Source: an uncultured Prevotellaceae bacterium
Lineage (GTDB): Bacteria; Bacteroidota; Bacteroidia; Bacteroidales; Bacteroidaceae
Length of the DNA: 51,975 bases
Direction: 5' to 3'
Assembly: GCA_902801375.1 (NCBI GenBank)
Contig: CADCIB010000021.1
Location: 16,504-68,478 of the forward strand
The position numbers and the translations under genes were made by a program. Below, piece by piece: positions 18,252 through 27,187 of the stretch. How positions within the stretch are numbered: position 1 is the stretch's first letter; each line of letters starts with the position of its first letter. The notes below the pieces were generated by a model. That model saw only the letters and a list, made by a program, of their open reading frames with translations, had not been told where the DNA came from and made no database searches.

Positions 18252-19193
18252 ATGAGAAAGTTGATCACGATATTGGGCCCGACGGCTTGTGGGAAAACCA
18301 CCATTGCAACGGCATTGGCAGCACGTATCGACGGGGAGATCATCTCGGCCGACTCGCGTCAGGTGTATCGCCGTATGGACATCGGCACAGGCAAGGACTT
18401 GTCGGACTATGTGATTGACGGAAAGGCGATTCCCTACCATCTCATCGACATTTGCGAGCCAGGCACGAAGTACAATCTCTTCCAGTATCAGCACGATTGC
18501 CTTGAGGCCTACAACGACATCGTTGGGCGCAATAGGCAACCCATTCTCTGCGGTGGCACAGGGCTTTATCTGGAATCGGTGCTCGGAGGCTATTCGCTGT
18601 CGCCCGTGCCCCAGAATCCTGAGTTGCGTCAGCGGTTGGAGGGCAAGTCGCTGGAAGAACTCACGCTGATGCTGACGGAGCTGAAGCGCCAGACGGGCAG
18701 CAACATGCACAATCAAACTGATGTGGACACGGCGCAGAGGGCCATCCGCGCCATAGAGATTGAAGACTACAACCTGCGTCAACCCACGGGAAAGCGCGAC
18801 TTTCCTGACATACCTTATATAATAATAGGTATAGACATCGACCGTGAACTTCGACGGCAGCGCATCACCCAACGGTTGAAAGCCCGTCTCGAGGAGGGAA
18901 TGGTGGAAGAGGTGCGGGGACTGCTCGACAGCGGAATACCCGCCGAAGACCTCATCTATTACGGTTTGGAATATAAGTATGTGACGGAATACGTCATCGG
19001 AGCGATTTCCTTCGACGAGATGTTCAGCCGGCTGGAGACAGCCATTCACCAGTTTGCCAAGCGACAGATGACGTGGTTCCGAGGCATGGAGCGCAGAGGG
19101 TTCCACATTCATTGGGTGGAAGCAGCCCGCCAGCCAGAGCGCCAGCCAAGCAAGGTTGTTGACGAGATATTAGAATTAGGAGTAAGGAGTTAG
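18252..19193 (+). CDS. miaA: tRNA dimethylallyltransferase
   Basis: Adds a dimethylallyl group to A37 of tRNAs that read UNN codons. P-loop GPTACGKTT (about 9-17), the substrate motif ISADSRQVYRRMDIGTGK, GGTGLYLESV (about 99-108) and the later AQRAIRAIEI region are present. The length of 313 residues is normal. The next gene starts 5 bases after its stop, so the two are likely translated together. The leader is extremely short or absent. Confidence 0.95.
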   Translation: MRKLITILGPTACGKTTIATALAARIDGEIISADSRQVYRRMDIGTGKDLSDYVIDGKAIPYHLIDICEPGTKYNLFQYQHDCLEAYNDIVGRNRQPILCGGTGLYLESVLGGYSLSPVPQNPELRQRLEGKSLEELTLMLTELKRQTGSNMHNQTDVDTAQRAIRAIEIEDYNLRQPTGKRDFPDIPYIIIGIDIDRELRRQRITQRLKARLEEGMVEEVRGLLDSGIPAEDLIYYGLEYKYVTEYVIGAISFDEMFSRLETAIHQFAKRQMTWFRGMERRGFHIHWVEAARQPERQPSKVVDEILELGVRS

Positions 19194-19198
19194 ATATT

Positions 19199-20134
19199 AT
19201 GGATAATCAATCAGATAAGTGGGGTGTGCTTTATTGCCCCAAGCACGAAATCTTCTGTCCCAACAAGCGCTGGGAGAAGATAGAGAAGATACTCAACGTG
19301 AAAGGCATTGCCTACGACAAGGTGCAGAGCGAGAACACTGCCAGCGTGGAGCGCATCGTGAAAATGTTCATCAACAACGGCTACAAGACCATCATCATCG
19401 TTGGCGGCGACTCTGCCCTGAACGATGCCGTTAACTGCCTGATGCAACAGACCCGGGAGGTGCGCGATTCGATAGCCCTGGGTGTCATCCCCAATGGCGT
19501 GATGAACGACTTTGCCCGCTATTGGGATTTCCGCGTGGGCAACGAAGAGCAGACCATCGGTTGGCTTCAGCAACGGCGCATACGCCGCATAGACCTGGGA
19601 TGCATTCGCTACACCAATAAGAAGAACGAACGCTGTCACCGCTATTTCCTCAACTGTGTGAACATCGGCCTCATTGCTTCTATCATGAACCTGCGTAGGC
19701 AGACGCGGCGCCTTTTCGGTTCGCGCACCTTATCGTTCGCGTCGTCGCTCCTGCTGATGATCTTCCAGCGCATGGAGTATAAGATGGACCTCACCATCAA
19801 TAGTGAGCGCATCAAACGCAGTGTGATGACCGTCTGCATAGGCAGTGCACGCGGCTATGGACAGACCCCTAACGCCGTGCCTTACAACGGCATGCTCGAT
19901 GTGTCGGTGGTCTACCATCCGAAGGTGGTGCAGCTCTTCGAGGGTTTCTACCTCTTGCTCACGGGAAAGATTCTCAACCACCGTTCCGTGCATCCCTACC
20001 GTACGCAGGAGGTGATGGTCAAAGAAGCCGCCCACGCCATGGTAGGCGTAGACGGCCGCTTGCTGAACACTCCCGTGGGACCGTTCAAGGTGGGCATCGA
20101 GCAGGAGGTCATCAACTTCCTGATACCCGCCTGA
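19199..20134 (+). CDS. Diacylglycerol kinase-like (DAGK_cat) protein, divergent
   Basis: 311 residues with the two-domain layout of YegS/DgkB-type lipid kinases. An N-terminal nucleotide-binding domain (about 1-125) is followed by a beta-sandwich domain (about 130-305, ending VGVDGRLLNTPVGPFKVGI). The canonical GGDGTxNE motif reads GGDSALNDAVN, and the usual P-x-GT-x-NDFAR reads PNGVMNDFAR. The fold is clear, but the glycine that normally contacts ATP phosphate is Ser. It may act on a lipid or sphingoid substrate, and activity should not be assumed. It sits 5 bases after miaA and ends at a bidirectional terminator. Confidence 0.75.
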   Translation: MDNQSDKWGVLYCPKHEIFCPNKRWEKIEKILNVKGIAYDKVQSENTASVERIVKMFINNGYKTIIIVGGDSALNDAVNCLMQQTREVRDSIALGVIPNGVMNDFARYWDFRVGNEEQTIGWLQQRRIRRIDLGCIRYTNKKNERCHRYFLNCVNIGLIASIMNLRRQTRRLFGSRTLSFASSLLLMIFQRMEYKMDLTINSERIKRSVMTVCIGSARGYGQTPNAVPYNGMLDVSVVYHPKVVQLFEGFYLLLTGKILNHRSVHPYRTQEVMVKEAAHAMVGVDGRLLNTPVGPFKVGIEQEVINFLIPA

Positions 20135-20151
20135 AGCAAGAACATAAAAAA

Positions 20152-20190
20152 AAGAGGATATGTCGGAAACAAGACATATCCTCTTCCTTG
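20152..20190. terminator. Bidirectional terminator between the lipid-kinase-like gene and gap
   Basis: A perfect 13-base stem: AAGAGGATATGTC (20152-20164) with GACATATCCTCTT (20173-20185). It is flanked by an A-run on the left and CCTTGTTTT on the right, so it serves both converging genes. Confidence 0.9.
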
Positions 20191-20218
20191 TTTTGCCGGT
20201 AGCTTAGGCTGCGATGGC

Positions 20219-21244
20219 TTACTTCAGCTCTGCAAGGTACTTGATGGTGCGAACCATCTGCGAGGTGTACGAGTTCTCGTTGTCGTACCAAGCAACAACC
20301 TGAACGAGAGAGTTGCCGTCGCCAATCTTGCTGACCATTGTCTGGTTGGCATCGAACAGCGAACCGAACTTCATGCCGATGATGTCGCTGCTGACGAGCT
20401 TCTCCTCGGTGTAGCCGAACGACTCGTTGGCGGCAGCCTTCATGGCGGCGTTGATGTCCTCGACGGTGACCTCACCCTTCACAACAGCGTGCAGGATGGT
20501 GGTGGAACCCGTGGGAGTGGGAACGCGCTGGGCGGCACCGATGAGCTTGCCGTTCAGTTCGGGAATCACCAGACCGATGGCCTTGGCAGCACCGGTAGAG
20601 TTAGGAACGATGTTCTGGGCACCAGCACGTGCACGCTGAACATCACCCTTGCGCTGCGGGCCGTCGAGAATCATCTGGTCGCCGGTGTAAGCGTGAACCG
20701 TGGTCATGATACCGCTCTGGATGGGAGCGAAGTCGTTCAGGGCCTTCGTCATGGGAGCCAGACAGTTGGTGGTGCAGGATGCAGCACTGATCACGGTGTC
20801 TTCGGGCTTCAGGGTCTCGTGGTTCACGTTGAACACGATGGTGGGCAGGTCGTTGCCGGCGGGAGCTGAGATGACCACCTTCTTGGCGCCAGCCTGGATG
20901 TGAGCCATCGACTTCTCCTTAGAGGTGTAGAAACCGGTGCACTCGAGAACAACGTCTACGCCCAGTTCGCCCCAAGGAAGCTCTGCAGCATTGGGCTTGG
21001 CATAAATGGTAATCTCCTTTCCGTCGACGATGATGGAATTGTCAGTAGCCTCTACGGTGTGCTTACCCTCACCGAACTTGCCAGCGAAACCACCTTGTGC
21101 GGTGTCGTACTTCAAGAGGTGAGCAAGCATCTTGGGGCTTGTCAGGTCGTTGATAGCGACCACTTCATAACCTTCAGCCTCGAACATCTGACGGAAAGCG
21201 AGGCGACCAATACGGCCAAAGCCGTTAATAGCAACTTTTGTCAT
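20219..21244 (-). CDS. gap: Glyceraldehyde-3-phosphate dehydrogenase, type I
   Basis: Glycolytic enzyme oxidising glyceraldehyde 3-phosphate with NAD. The N-terminal Rossmann motif INGFGRIGR (about 6-14), the active-site SAASCTTNC with its catalytic Cys (about 155) and the later VPTPTGS and WYDNENSY motifs are all present. The 341 residues match the family. Codon choice appears strongly biased, as expected for a highly expressed gene. A candidate -7 box lies about 125 bases upstream, in the region shared with divergent mscL. Confidence 0.97.
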   Translation of the reverse strand: MTKVAINGFGRIGRLAFRQMFEAEGYEVVAINDLTSPKMLAHLLKYDTAQGGFAGKFGEGKHTVEATDNSIIVDGKEITIYAKPNAAELPWGELGVDVVLECTGFYTSKEKSMAHIQAGAKKVVISAPAGNDLPTIVFNVNHETLKPEDTVISAASCTTNCLAPMTKALNDFAPIQSGIMTTVHAYTGDQMILDGPQRKGDVQRARAGAQNIVPNSTGAAKAIGLVIPELNGKLIGAAQRVPTPTGSTTILHAVVKGEVTVEDINAAMKAAANESFGYTEEKLVSSDIIGMKFGSLFDANQTMVSKIGDGNSLVQVVAWYDNENSYTSQMVRTIKYLAELK

Positions 21245-21370
21245 AATACAATTAGTTTATAAATAAGATAAAACACTAAATGAACACTTTCTTGATGTCA
21301 AAAACAACCAAATGCAGGGCAATTTTCAAAAAAATGCAATGCTAAAGTCATTTTTTTCATTATTTGAGCG

Positions 21371-21398
21371 CAAAGTTACAAATTTATTTTTATATTTG
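21371..21398. promoter_or_regulatory. Back-to-back -7 boxes of gap and mscL
   Basis: Minus strand: TAACTTTG (21371-21378) pointing to gap. Plus strand: TATATTTG (21391-21398) pointing to mscL, with TTTG 24 bases upstream at 21363-21366. The two boxes are 12 bases apart, so the genes may compete for polymerase. Confidence 0.55.
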
Positions 21399-21438
21399 CA
21401 TCAGATTTCTCAATTTATTCACCAAAAATTATACAATT

Positions 21439-21831
21439 ATGGGATTTATTAAAGAATTCAAAGAGTTTGCCATGAAGGGCAACGTAATGGACATGGCAGT
21501 CGGTGTCATCATCGGCGGCGCGTTTGGTAAGATTGTCAGCTCGTTGGTCGACGATGTGCTCATGCCTCTCGTGGGTATGATTACGGGCAACGTAGACTTC
21601 ACCAGCCTGGTGGCCAAGATTGGCGACGGCGAGGGTGCTGCTGTGCTGAAGTACGGTACATTCATCCAGAATGTGGTGGACTTCCTCATCGTGGCCTTCT
21701 GTATCTTCCTCATGCTCAAGGGCATCAACAAGCTCAACCGCAAGAAAGAAGAGCCCGCTCCCGAGGCTCCCGCAGGCCCCACTCAGGAAGAACTGCTGGC
21801 TGAGATCCGCGACCTGCTGAAGAAGAACTAA
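21439..21831 (+). CDS. mscL: Large-conductance mechanosensitive channel
   Basis: Inner-membrane channel that opens under hypo-osmotic stress. 130 residues from the ATG at 21439 ([20 protein letters not shown]), which is the family's usual N-terminus. The longer frame upstream runs through the promoter. TM1 is about 15-45 ([20 protein letters not shown]), TM2 about 75-95 ([19 protein letters not shown]). It ends in the expected Lys/Glu-rich cytoplasmic helix. It is a single-gene unit. Confidence 0.96.
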   Translation: MGFIKEFKEFAMKGNVMDMAVGVIIGGAFGKIVSSLVDDVLMPLVGMITGNVDFTSLVAKIGDGEGAAVLKYGTFIQNVVDFLIVAFCIFLMLKGINKLNRKKEEPAPEAPAGPTQEELLAEIRDLLKKN

Positions 21832-21882
21832 TCCTGCCGGGACGCATCCCCACGTGCGTTCTCAATACAAGGCAAAAACAAG

Positions 21883-21917
21883 AGGTTGGCCATTACGCCA
21901 ACCTTTTGTGTGTCTTT
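21883..21917 (+). terminator. Intrinsic terminator after mscL
   Basis: Arms AGGTTGGC (21883-21890) and GCCAACCT (21897-21904), 6-base loop, then TTTGTGTGTCTTTT. Confidence 0.8.
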
Positions 21918-22001
21918 TAATCGAGTTCATGACTTGTTCTATTTCTCACCCCGCAGGCCATGATAATACTTCCAATGGAAAACCTCTCTGCCTGATGGTG
22001 G

Positions 22002-22322
22002 TCAAATCACAGGCTGGCCTATGGGGTTTACAATGTCTATGCGCAAGCCCAGCGAGGTAATCATACGCCAGAATTTGCCGACGCCAGGTTCTATCTCGCC
22101 ATGTTCCACACGCGATATGTACGACTTCGACGTACAAGTGCGGCGTGCAAGCTCTGCCTGAGTCACCTTGGCTGCTTTACGGGCTTCTTGTAGCAGTTGC
22201 CCGGTGTAGAAGGCGTAGGCCTCGTCGTCGAACTTCTCGCGCTCTGGCGTGCCGGGAGCGCCATACTTCTTTTCAAGAATGGCGCTGTAGTCTGTCATCA
22301 TTTTGTTGTTCTTTGTACTCAT
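22002..22322 (-). CDS. XRE-family antitoxin (HigA-like)
   Basis: 106 residues with a Cro/C1-type helix-turn-helix in the second half (KVTQAELARRTCTSKSYISRVE, about residues 52-73), after a helical N-terminus. Together with the preceding gene it forms a toxin-antitoxin pair in toxin-first order, as in HigBA systems. The antitoxin binds and neutralises the toxin and normally represses the shared promoter. Its ATG at 22322 lies 50 bases inside the toxin gene, so the two are translationally coupled. A later Met (MTDYS) is an alternative start. Confidence 0.8.
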   Translation of the reverse strand: MSTKNNKMMTDYSAILEKKYGAPGTPEREKFDDEAYAFYTGQLLQEARKAAKVTQAELARRTCTSKSYISRVEHGEIEPGVGKFWRMITSLGLRIDIVNPIGQPVI

Positions 22323-22641
22323 AATATTCCTTTCTTATCCTTAGTGCCTTTTCTATTTCGTTCTTGGGCGTTTTTTGTGTCTTCTTCTGGAATCCGTGGA
22401 ACAGCACCACGATGTTGCCCTCATCGAATATGAAGAACACCCGGTAGATGTTGCTCTCATATTCCATACGAAGCTCATATAGGTTACCATGCTCCTTAAT
22501 GTGCCTTACAAACCTGCTTGCCACACGGCTCTCCAATTCCAACTGTGATAGTATGTAGTCCACTTTCCTCGCTTCCTTTGTCGTGAGCGACTGGTAGAAT
22601 TCCATGAAATAGTTGCCAAATAGCATGATCCTTCTTCTCAT
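22273..22641 (-). CDS. RelE/HigB-like mRNA interferase toxin (Gp49 family)
   Basis: 122 residues of the phage-derived Gp49-like/HigB toxin family, which cleave mRNA on the ribosome. Typical features are LYELRMEYESNIYRVFFIFDEGNIVVLFHGFQKKTQKTP: a basic-aromatic beta core, then the family's FxKKTxKTP signature. The C-terminus is a charged helix that overlaps the antitoxin frame. Start at 22641 (MRRR) or at 22626 (MLFGNYF): a -7 box ends only 5 bases before the first, so the second would give a normal short leader. Confidence 0.8.
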   Translation of the reverse strand: MRRRIMLFGNYFMEFYQSLTTKEARKVDYILSQLELESRVASRFVRHIKEHGNLYELRMEYESNIYRVFFIFDEGNIVVLFHGFQKKTQKTPKNEIEKALRIRKEYYEYKEQQNDDRLQRHS

Positions 22642-22646
22642 GGGTG

Positions 22647-22654
22647 CAAAGGTA
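22647..22654 (-). promoter_or_regulatory. -7 box of the toxin-antitoxin pair
   Basis: Minus strand TACCTTTG, 5 bases before the first possible toxin ATG. The -33 element is not clear. Confidence 0.55.
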
Positions 22655-22700
22655 CAATAAAGTTTTAATATAATGAAACTTTTTGGGCATTTTTTTTAGT

Positions 22701-22790
22701 AATAACATAGAAGTTGACCTTTCATGACCTCCCCCGAACCCCTCCTTAGGAGGGGGCTGGTTAGTTTTGTTCCCTCCTGTAGGTGGGACA
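22701..22790. repeat. Dispersed GC-rich hairpin repeat, copy 1
   Basis: It begins with AATAACATAGAAGTTGACC, identical over 19 bases to a copy at 51798. It continues with ATGACCTCCCC, then an 8-base-stem hairpin (CCCCTCCT, T, AGGAGGGG at 22739-22755), then CTGGTTAGTTTTG and a second imperfect CCTCCTGTAGG motif. It is non-coding. It lies in the gene-free stretch 22642-23275, together with tandem array B and an inverted repeat. Confidence 0.8.
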
Positions 22791-22841
22791 AAACCGCCGG
22801 CGAGACGAAAAAAGCGTTTCCGATTATCACTTGTGATGCTG

Positions 22842-22988
22842 TTTATGCCGCTGTTAGATAGGGCTTATCTTGCTGTTAGATATGGTTTATGCCGCTGTAA
22901 GATATTGTTCAAGGCACCGATAGATATGGTTTGATGCGCCGCTGGATATAGGTCAGGGCATCGTCAGATGTTGTTTGAGATGTTACGG
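22842..22988. repeat. Degenerate 22-base tandem repeat array B
   Basis: Six units of 21-23 bases plus a partial seventh, for example TTTATGCCGCTGTTAGATAG, TTATCTTGCTGTTAGATATG and TTTATGCCGCTGTAAGATAT (each followed by 1-3 more bases). The core is GCCGCTG, then TAGATATGG, then TTTAT. The period matches array A at 8884-9014, but the sequence differs. The units abut with no unique spacers, so this is not a CRISPR array. Confidence 0.75.
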
Positions 22989-23008
22989 TTGACGGCATCA
23001 TTGCAGAA

Positions 23009-23244
23009 AGTAGGAAAAGCAGAAAAGCAGAAAGTGGACATTAAGCCCTTTTGGACACAGAAGGACGACAATATAAGTAGCATTTATATGTTAATAATAT
23101 ATAATTATCATATATATATTATAAATATATTATTATTATATTATTATTAATAATAATACTTATTTCTTATTTTATGATCAAAAGTCCACTCCGAAATAGC
23201 TTCTTGTCCACTTTCTGCTTTTCTGCTTTTCTGCGTTTCCTACT
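23009..23244. repeat. MITE-like element: long inverted repeats around an AT-rich core
   Basis: The left arm 23009-23040 reads AGTAGGAAAAGCAGAAAAGC then AGAAAGTGGACA. The right arm 23205-23244 is its reverse complement with one substitution and one extra 8-base GCAGAAAA unit. Weaker pairing continues inward (AAGC, TTT, GGA). The core (about 23065-23180) is almost pure A/T with many TATTA steps. CATCAT occurs outside both arms (22996-23001 and 23247-23252), a possible target duplication. No protein is encoded. It starts 31 bases beyond the uvrB stop and could also act as a terminator for that transcript. Confidence 0.75.
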
Positions 23245-23275
23245 TACATCATGACGTAAAGGGGAGATGAGGCGG

Positions 23276-25345
23276 TCAGTCTTTCAGCAATTCCTGCAGA
23301 CGGATGATCTCGTCGCGGTATTGTGCTGCTTGCAGGAAGTCGAGGCGCTTGGCGGCCTCCTTCATCAGCTGAGTGGTGTCGGCAATGCTCTTGCGCAGCT
23401 GCTCCTGCGACATCTTCTGGAGGATGGGGTCGGCGGCGGTATCCATCGGGTCGGGCTCGATGTAAGGCTTATATGCCCCGCCAGCTCCTGAGGGCGATGG
23501 CTGGTTGCCCGCGCGATTGTAACCATACTCTCCCTTTTGGGGCTGTGAGCCTGTCTGCAGGGCGCTCTGGTGGATGTCTTTTACAATCTGTCTCGGCGTG
23601 ATGCCATGCTCGGCATTGTAGGCAAGTTGTTTGGTGCGTCGGCGCAGGGTCTCGTCGATGGTCAGTTGCATGGACTGCGTGATGGTGTCGGCATACATGA
23701 TGACTTTGCCGTTGACATTGCGGGCTGCACGTCCGGCTGTCTGGGTCAGCGAACGGTGGCTGCGCAGGAAACCTTCCTTGTCGGCATCGAGGATGGCCAC
23801 GAGGCTGACCTCCGGCAAGTCGAGTCCTTCGCGCAGGAGATTCACTCCCACGAGCACGTCGAACAGTCCGGCTCTCAGGTCGGCCATGATTTTCACGCGG
23901 TCGAGTGTGGCCACGTCGCTGTGGATGTAGTTGGCGCGGATTTCGTGGTTGAGCAGATACTCTGTGAGCTCTTCCGCCATGCGCTTGGTGAGCGTGGTGA
24001 TGAGGATGCGCTCGTCGCGTTCCACACGCTGCAGTATTTCTTCGGTCAGGTCGTCTATTTGGTTTTCTGTGGGGCGTACTTCAATCTCTGGGTCGAGCAG
24101 TCCGGTGGGGCGGATTACTTGTTCCACGATGACGCCTTCGGTCTGACGGAGTTCATAGTCGGCAGGTGTGGCAGATACGTAGATGACTTGATGCACCATC
24201 TGCTCGAACTCCTCGAACTTCAGTGGGCGGTTGTCGAAGGCGGCAGGCAGTCGGAACCCGTATTCCACGAGGTTGGTCTTTCGTGCACGGTCGCCGCCGT
24301 ACATTGCGCTAATCTGTGGAATGCTGACGTGGCTCTCGTCCACCACGAGCAGGAAATCCTTTGGGAAGAAGTCAAACAGGCAGTAGGGGCGCTGTCCCGC
24401 CTTGCGTCCGTCGAAATAGCGCGAGTAGTTCTCGATGCCTGAGCAATGGCCCAGCTCGCGAATCATCTCGATGTCGTACTCCACGCGTTCCTTGATGCGC
24501 TGCGCCTTGAACGTCTCGCCCAGGTCGTTGAAGAAGTCTATCTGCTTCATCAGGTCGTCCTGCATCATGCGGATGGCCACTTCGGTCTGTTCCTTGGAGG
24601 TGACGAAGAGGTTGGCGGGGTAGATTTGGTATTCCTCAAAGGAAGCCATCTTGTGGAAGCTGATGGCGTCGAGTTCCTCGATGGCATCGATTTCGTCGTC
24701 CCACCACGATATGCGCAGTACATGATCGCTGTAGGCCATGAACACGTCTACGGTGTCGCCCTTCACTCGGAAATTGCCGCGTTGCAGGTCGATGTCGTTC
24801 CTGACGTAGAGGGCGTCCACCAACCGGCGCAGGAACTGGTTGCGTGCCAGCGTCTGTCCTTTCTTGATGGTGATGACGCTGCCCTGCATGGCTGTAGGAC
24901 CTCCCATGCCATAGATGCAGGAGACTGACGACACGATGACCACATCTTTCCTGCCTGAGAGCAATGCCGACACCGCTGAGAGCCTCAGGCGGTCTATCTC
25001 GTCGTTGATGGCCAAGTCCTTCTCGATGTATGTGTCGGTCTGTGGCAGATAGGCTTCGGGCTGGTAGTAGTCGTAGTAGCTGACGTAGTATTCCACCGCA
25101 TTCTCAGGGAAGAATCCGCGCATCTCTTCGTAGAGCTGTGCTGCCAGCGTCTTGTTGTGTGAGAGGATGAGCGTGGGTTTGTTGATGTTGGCAATGACAT
25201 TGGCCACGGTGAAGGTCTTTCCCGAGCCCGTCACACCAAGCAACACTTGCGCTTTGTCGCCGCGCAGGATGCCTTGCGTCAGTTCGTTGATGGCCTCGGG
25301 CTGATCGCCGGTAGGCTGGTATTTGGAGGTGAGCTTGAAGTTCAT
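23276..25345 (-). CDS. uvrB: UvrABC excision nuclease subunit B
   Basis: DNA-damage verification helicase of nucleotide excision repair; it receives DNA from UvrA and recruits UvrC. The Walker A motif GVTGSGKT (about 38-45), the beta-hairpin region [12 protein letters not shown], the DESH box, VSATPADYE, and helicase motifs [14 protein letters not shown] and QTAGRAARN are present. The C-terminal UVR domain lies around residues 645-685. The 689 residues are typical. It starts 9 bases after the stop of an M6 protease gene, so it probably shares the transcript of two secreted proteases. Confidence 0.97.
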   Translation of the reverse strand: MNFKLTSKYQPTGDQPEAINELTQGILRGDKAQVLLGVTGSGKTFTVANVIANINKPTLILSHNKTLAAQLYEEMRGFFPENAVEYYVSYYDYYQPEAYLPQTDTYIEKDLAINDEIDRLRLSAVSALLSGRKDVVIVSSVSCIYGMGGPTAMQGSVITIKKGQTLARNQFLRRLVDALYVRNDIDLQRGNFRVKGDTVDVFMAYSDHVLRISWWDDEIDAIEELDAISFHKMASFEEYQIYPANLFVTSKEQTEVAIRMMQDDLMKQIDFFNDLGETFKAQRIKERVEYDIEMIRELGHCSGIENYSRYFDGRKAGQRPYCLFDFFPKDFLLVVDESHVSIPQISAMYGGDRARKTNLVEYGFRLPAAFDNRPLKFEEFEQMVHQVIYVSATPADYELRQTEGVIVEQVIRPTGLLDPEIEVRPTENQIDDLTEEILQRVERDERILITTLTKRMAEELTEYLLNHEIRANYIHSDVATLDRVKIMADLRAGLFDVLVGVNLLREGLDLPEVSLVAILDADKEGFLRSHRSLTQTAGRAARNVNGKVIMYADTITQSMQLTIDETLRRRTKQLAYNAEHGITPRQIVKDIHQSALQTGSQPQKGEYGYNRAGNQPSPSGAGGAYKPYIEPDPMDTAADPILQKMSQEQLRKSIADTTQLMKEAAKRLDFLQAAQYRDEIIRLQELLKD

Positions 25346-25354
25346 GGTTGTCGA

Positions 25355-27187
25355 TTATCGGGAGAGAACTTTGCGGAAGGTGTCGCCATCGCGGACGATA
25401 AGTACGCCTCTCCAGGAAGTCTGATTGCCAATGGCGATGCCACTGAGGGAGAAAGCCTTTCCTTTCCTGTTATGGGAAGGCGTTGTTTGGATACCCGTCG
25501 GATCGGGATTGGCCAGGAAATCGAACTCGATGATGCCCTTGTCGGTTTCTGTGATATTGCGGATATGCTTATGCATGGTTCCGGTGTACATATTAAAACC
25601 ATAGATGTCGGTCACACCCGATGTGCCAGGGTAGGGGTCACCTCCATGACTTGCCCGGTGTTGTGCGGTGGTGATGTTCACATCGTCCACAGCATATTGG
25701 CTGATGTATTCGCCGTCGGCGGGTATGAATGTGAATCGTGGATGGCCGATGGTGTTGTTCAGCGTGTTGCCGGGAATTTTGTTTTCAGGGTCTCCTTCGA
25801 GTGAGAAGGCAATACTGTCGAAGTCCACATGCATCACCAACATGCCGTGTCCCAACTGTCGGCGGTTCCAAAGCGTGTCCTGAATGTTCTGAAGCAGGAT
25901 GTATTCGTTGCCCGTCTGGTCGTCGGGGTTGGGTATGCGGTAAGCCTTCCTCGACTCTTCCGAGATGCGGGGCAGGGTGTAGTGGCCGCTTTCGTTGAGT
26001 GTCTCTATTTCCATCCATCCCAGCGCCTCGCGTTCCCACGCCGTAAACTCTGTGGGATAGTAGCCGTTCTGCACATATTCGCCGGCATCCATCAGGTCCC
26101 AGTATTCCATGCTTGGGTTGTAAGCCCGCCTTGCCGCATTGGCAGTGGGATAAATGTCGGGGAGCCCCAGACAATGGCCAAACTCATGGCACGACAGTCC
26201 GATGCCATTGATGCGCAACTCGCCGTCGAAGGCACCGGGAAAGGCATTCAGCTCGCTGTTAATGCTGTAGAGGCACACTTTGCACCCGTTGTAGGGACCA
26301 CACTCATATAAGCCGGATTTTGGCCAAAGACAGTTGGTAGAATTGCGTGCCCAGCTTTGTGCGTAGTCTGCATAGAGGATGTAGAGCAGGTCAACGTAAC
26401 CGTCGCCATCGCCATCGTACTGGCTGAAGTCCACACCCTGCGACGCGGCAAGCTGGCACAGTTCGGGGATGAGTCGCTGCTTGAAATTGTAGTCCACCCT
26501 GACATCGGGCTCTTCCTCTGTTCCGATGTTCACGTCGGCTCCATAGTAGGCCATAGGTTGTGAAAGGGTAAAAGTGCCATAGACGTCAAACTGCGGATTG
26601 AACTGCCCGAAACTCATGTCATGATAGTATTTCCTCACGCCTCCGTAATTTCGGCGTGCCGTGCCGTTGCCCAAGTTTTGGTCTATCTTGTCGGCATTGA
26701 AATATTGGTCGAACACGGGAACAGGATCGTCGTCGATGAAATGCTTGTCCTGGAATTGCGCCAGCAACACCAAAGCCTTCGGACTGCCGCTGCATGGAAA
26801 CAACCGGTAGGTGGGGTTGATGTCACGGACGAGGGGCGAGCGCCTTTGCCCGGATGTGAACGACTGAGCGAAAAGCTGGTGGTCCTGAGCCATAGCCAAT
26901 TGTTGCTCAAAGGGGCTTCTCATGGCCTTCTCATGCGCCAGTTGTGACGTGGCTTTCAGACGTCCTTCTTTGGTCACCTGGGCTACGTAGAAGTCATTAC
27001 CTTGGTGAACGAGCAGTACGCCGTCGGTCGTGGTGAAATAGTGGTCGTGCTCGTCGCCATAGCCAATGACGGTCAGTTGCGTGCCGTCGCGCTGGGTGAC
27101 CTGAACGGGTGTGCTGTTCATTTTCACCGTTGCCTTGATGCTTACGGCAAGAAGCAAAGCTGCCAGGAAGGTGTACAGTCGTGTCAT
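25355..27187 (-). CDS. Secreted M6-family metalloprotease, paralogue 2
   Basis: 610 residues from the ATG at 27187, which overlaps the stop of the upstream paralogue as ATGA, a standard coupling. Signal peptide MTRLYTFLAALLLAVSIKA. An N-terminal propeptide-like domain (about 25-130, GDEHDHYFTTTDGVLL) precedes the InhA/M6 peptidase domain. The zinc site is HEFGHCLGLPD (about 330-342), with a later Met-turn-like YWDLMDAGEY. A DGDGDG calcium-type loop lies near 240. The C-terminus GVLIVRDGDTFRKVLSR resembles the short KG-(x)-IV tails of Prevotella secreted proteins. It is probably exported beyond the outer membrane. Substrate unknown. Confidence 0.88.
   Translation of the reverse strand: MTRLYTFLAALLLAVSIKATVKMNSTPVQVTQRDGTQLTVIGYGDEHDHYFTTTDGVLLVHQGNDFYVAQVTKEGRLKATSQLAHEKAMRSPFEQQLAMAQDHQLFAQSFTSGQRRSPLVRDINPTYRLFPCSGSPKALVLLAQFQDKHFIDDDPVPVFDQYFNADKIDQNLGNGTARRNYGGVRKYYHDMSFGQFNPQFDVYGTFTLSQPMAYYGADVNIGTEEEPDVRVDYNFKQRLIPELCQLAASQGVDFSQYDGDGDGYVDLLYILYADYAQSWARNSTNCLWPKSGLYECGPYNGCKVCLYSINSELNAFPGAFDGELRINGIGLSCHEFGHCLGLPDIYPTANAARRAYNPSMEYWDLMDAGEYVQNGYYPTEFTAWEREALGWMEIETLNESGHYTLPRISEESRKAYRIPNPDDQTGNEYILLQNIQDTLWNRRQLGHGMLVMHVDFDSIAFSLEGDPENKIPGNTLNNTIGHPRFTFIPADGEYISQYAVDDVNITTAQHRASHGGDPYPGTSGVTDIYGFNMYTGTMHKHIRNITETDKGIIEFDFLANPDPTGIQTTPSHNRKGKAFSLSGIAIGNQTSWRGVLIVRDGDTFRKVLSR

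Noticed and set aside
22842-22988. Array B as a CRISPR array
   Set aside because: The 21-23 base units abut with no unique spacers, are degenerate throughout, and no cas gene is present.
22968-23150. 60-residue open frame across the inverted repeat
   Set aside because: It runs through the repeat arm and the AT-rich core with low-complexity Ile/Tyr codons and no promoter or homology.
23060-23185. AT-rich core as a replication origin
   Set aside because: No DnaA-box cluster and no dnaA, dnaN or rep gene nearby; the flanking inverted arms explain it better as a MITE-like element.
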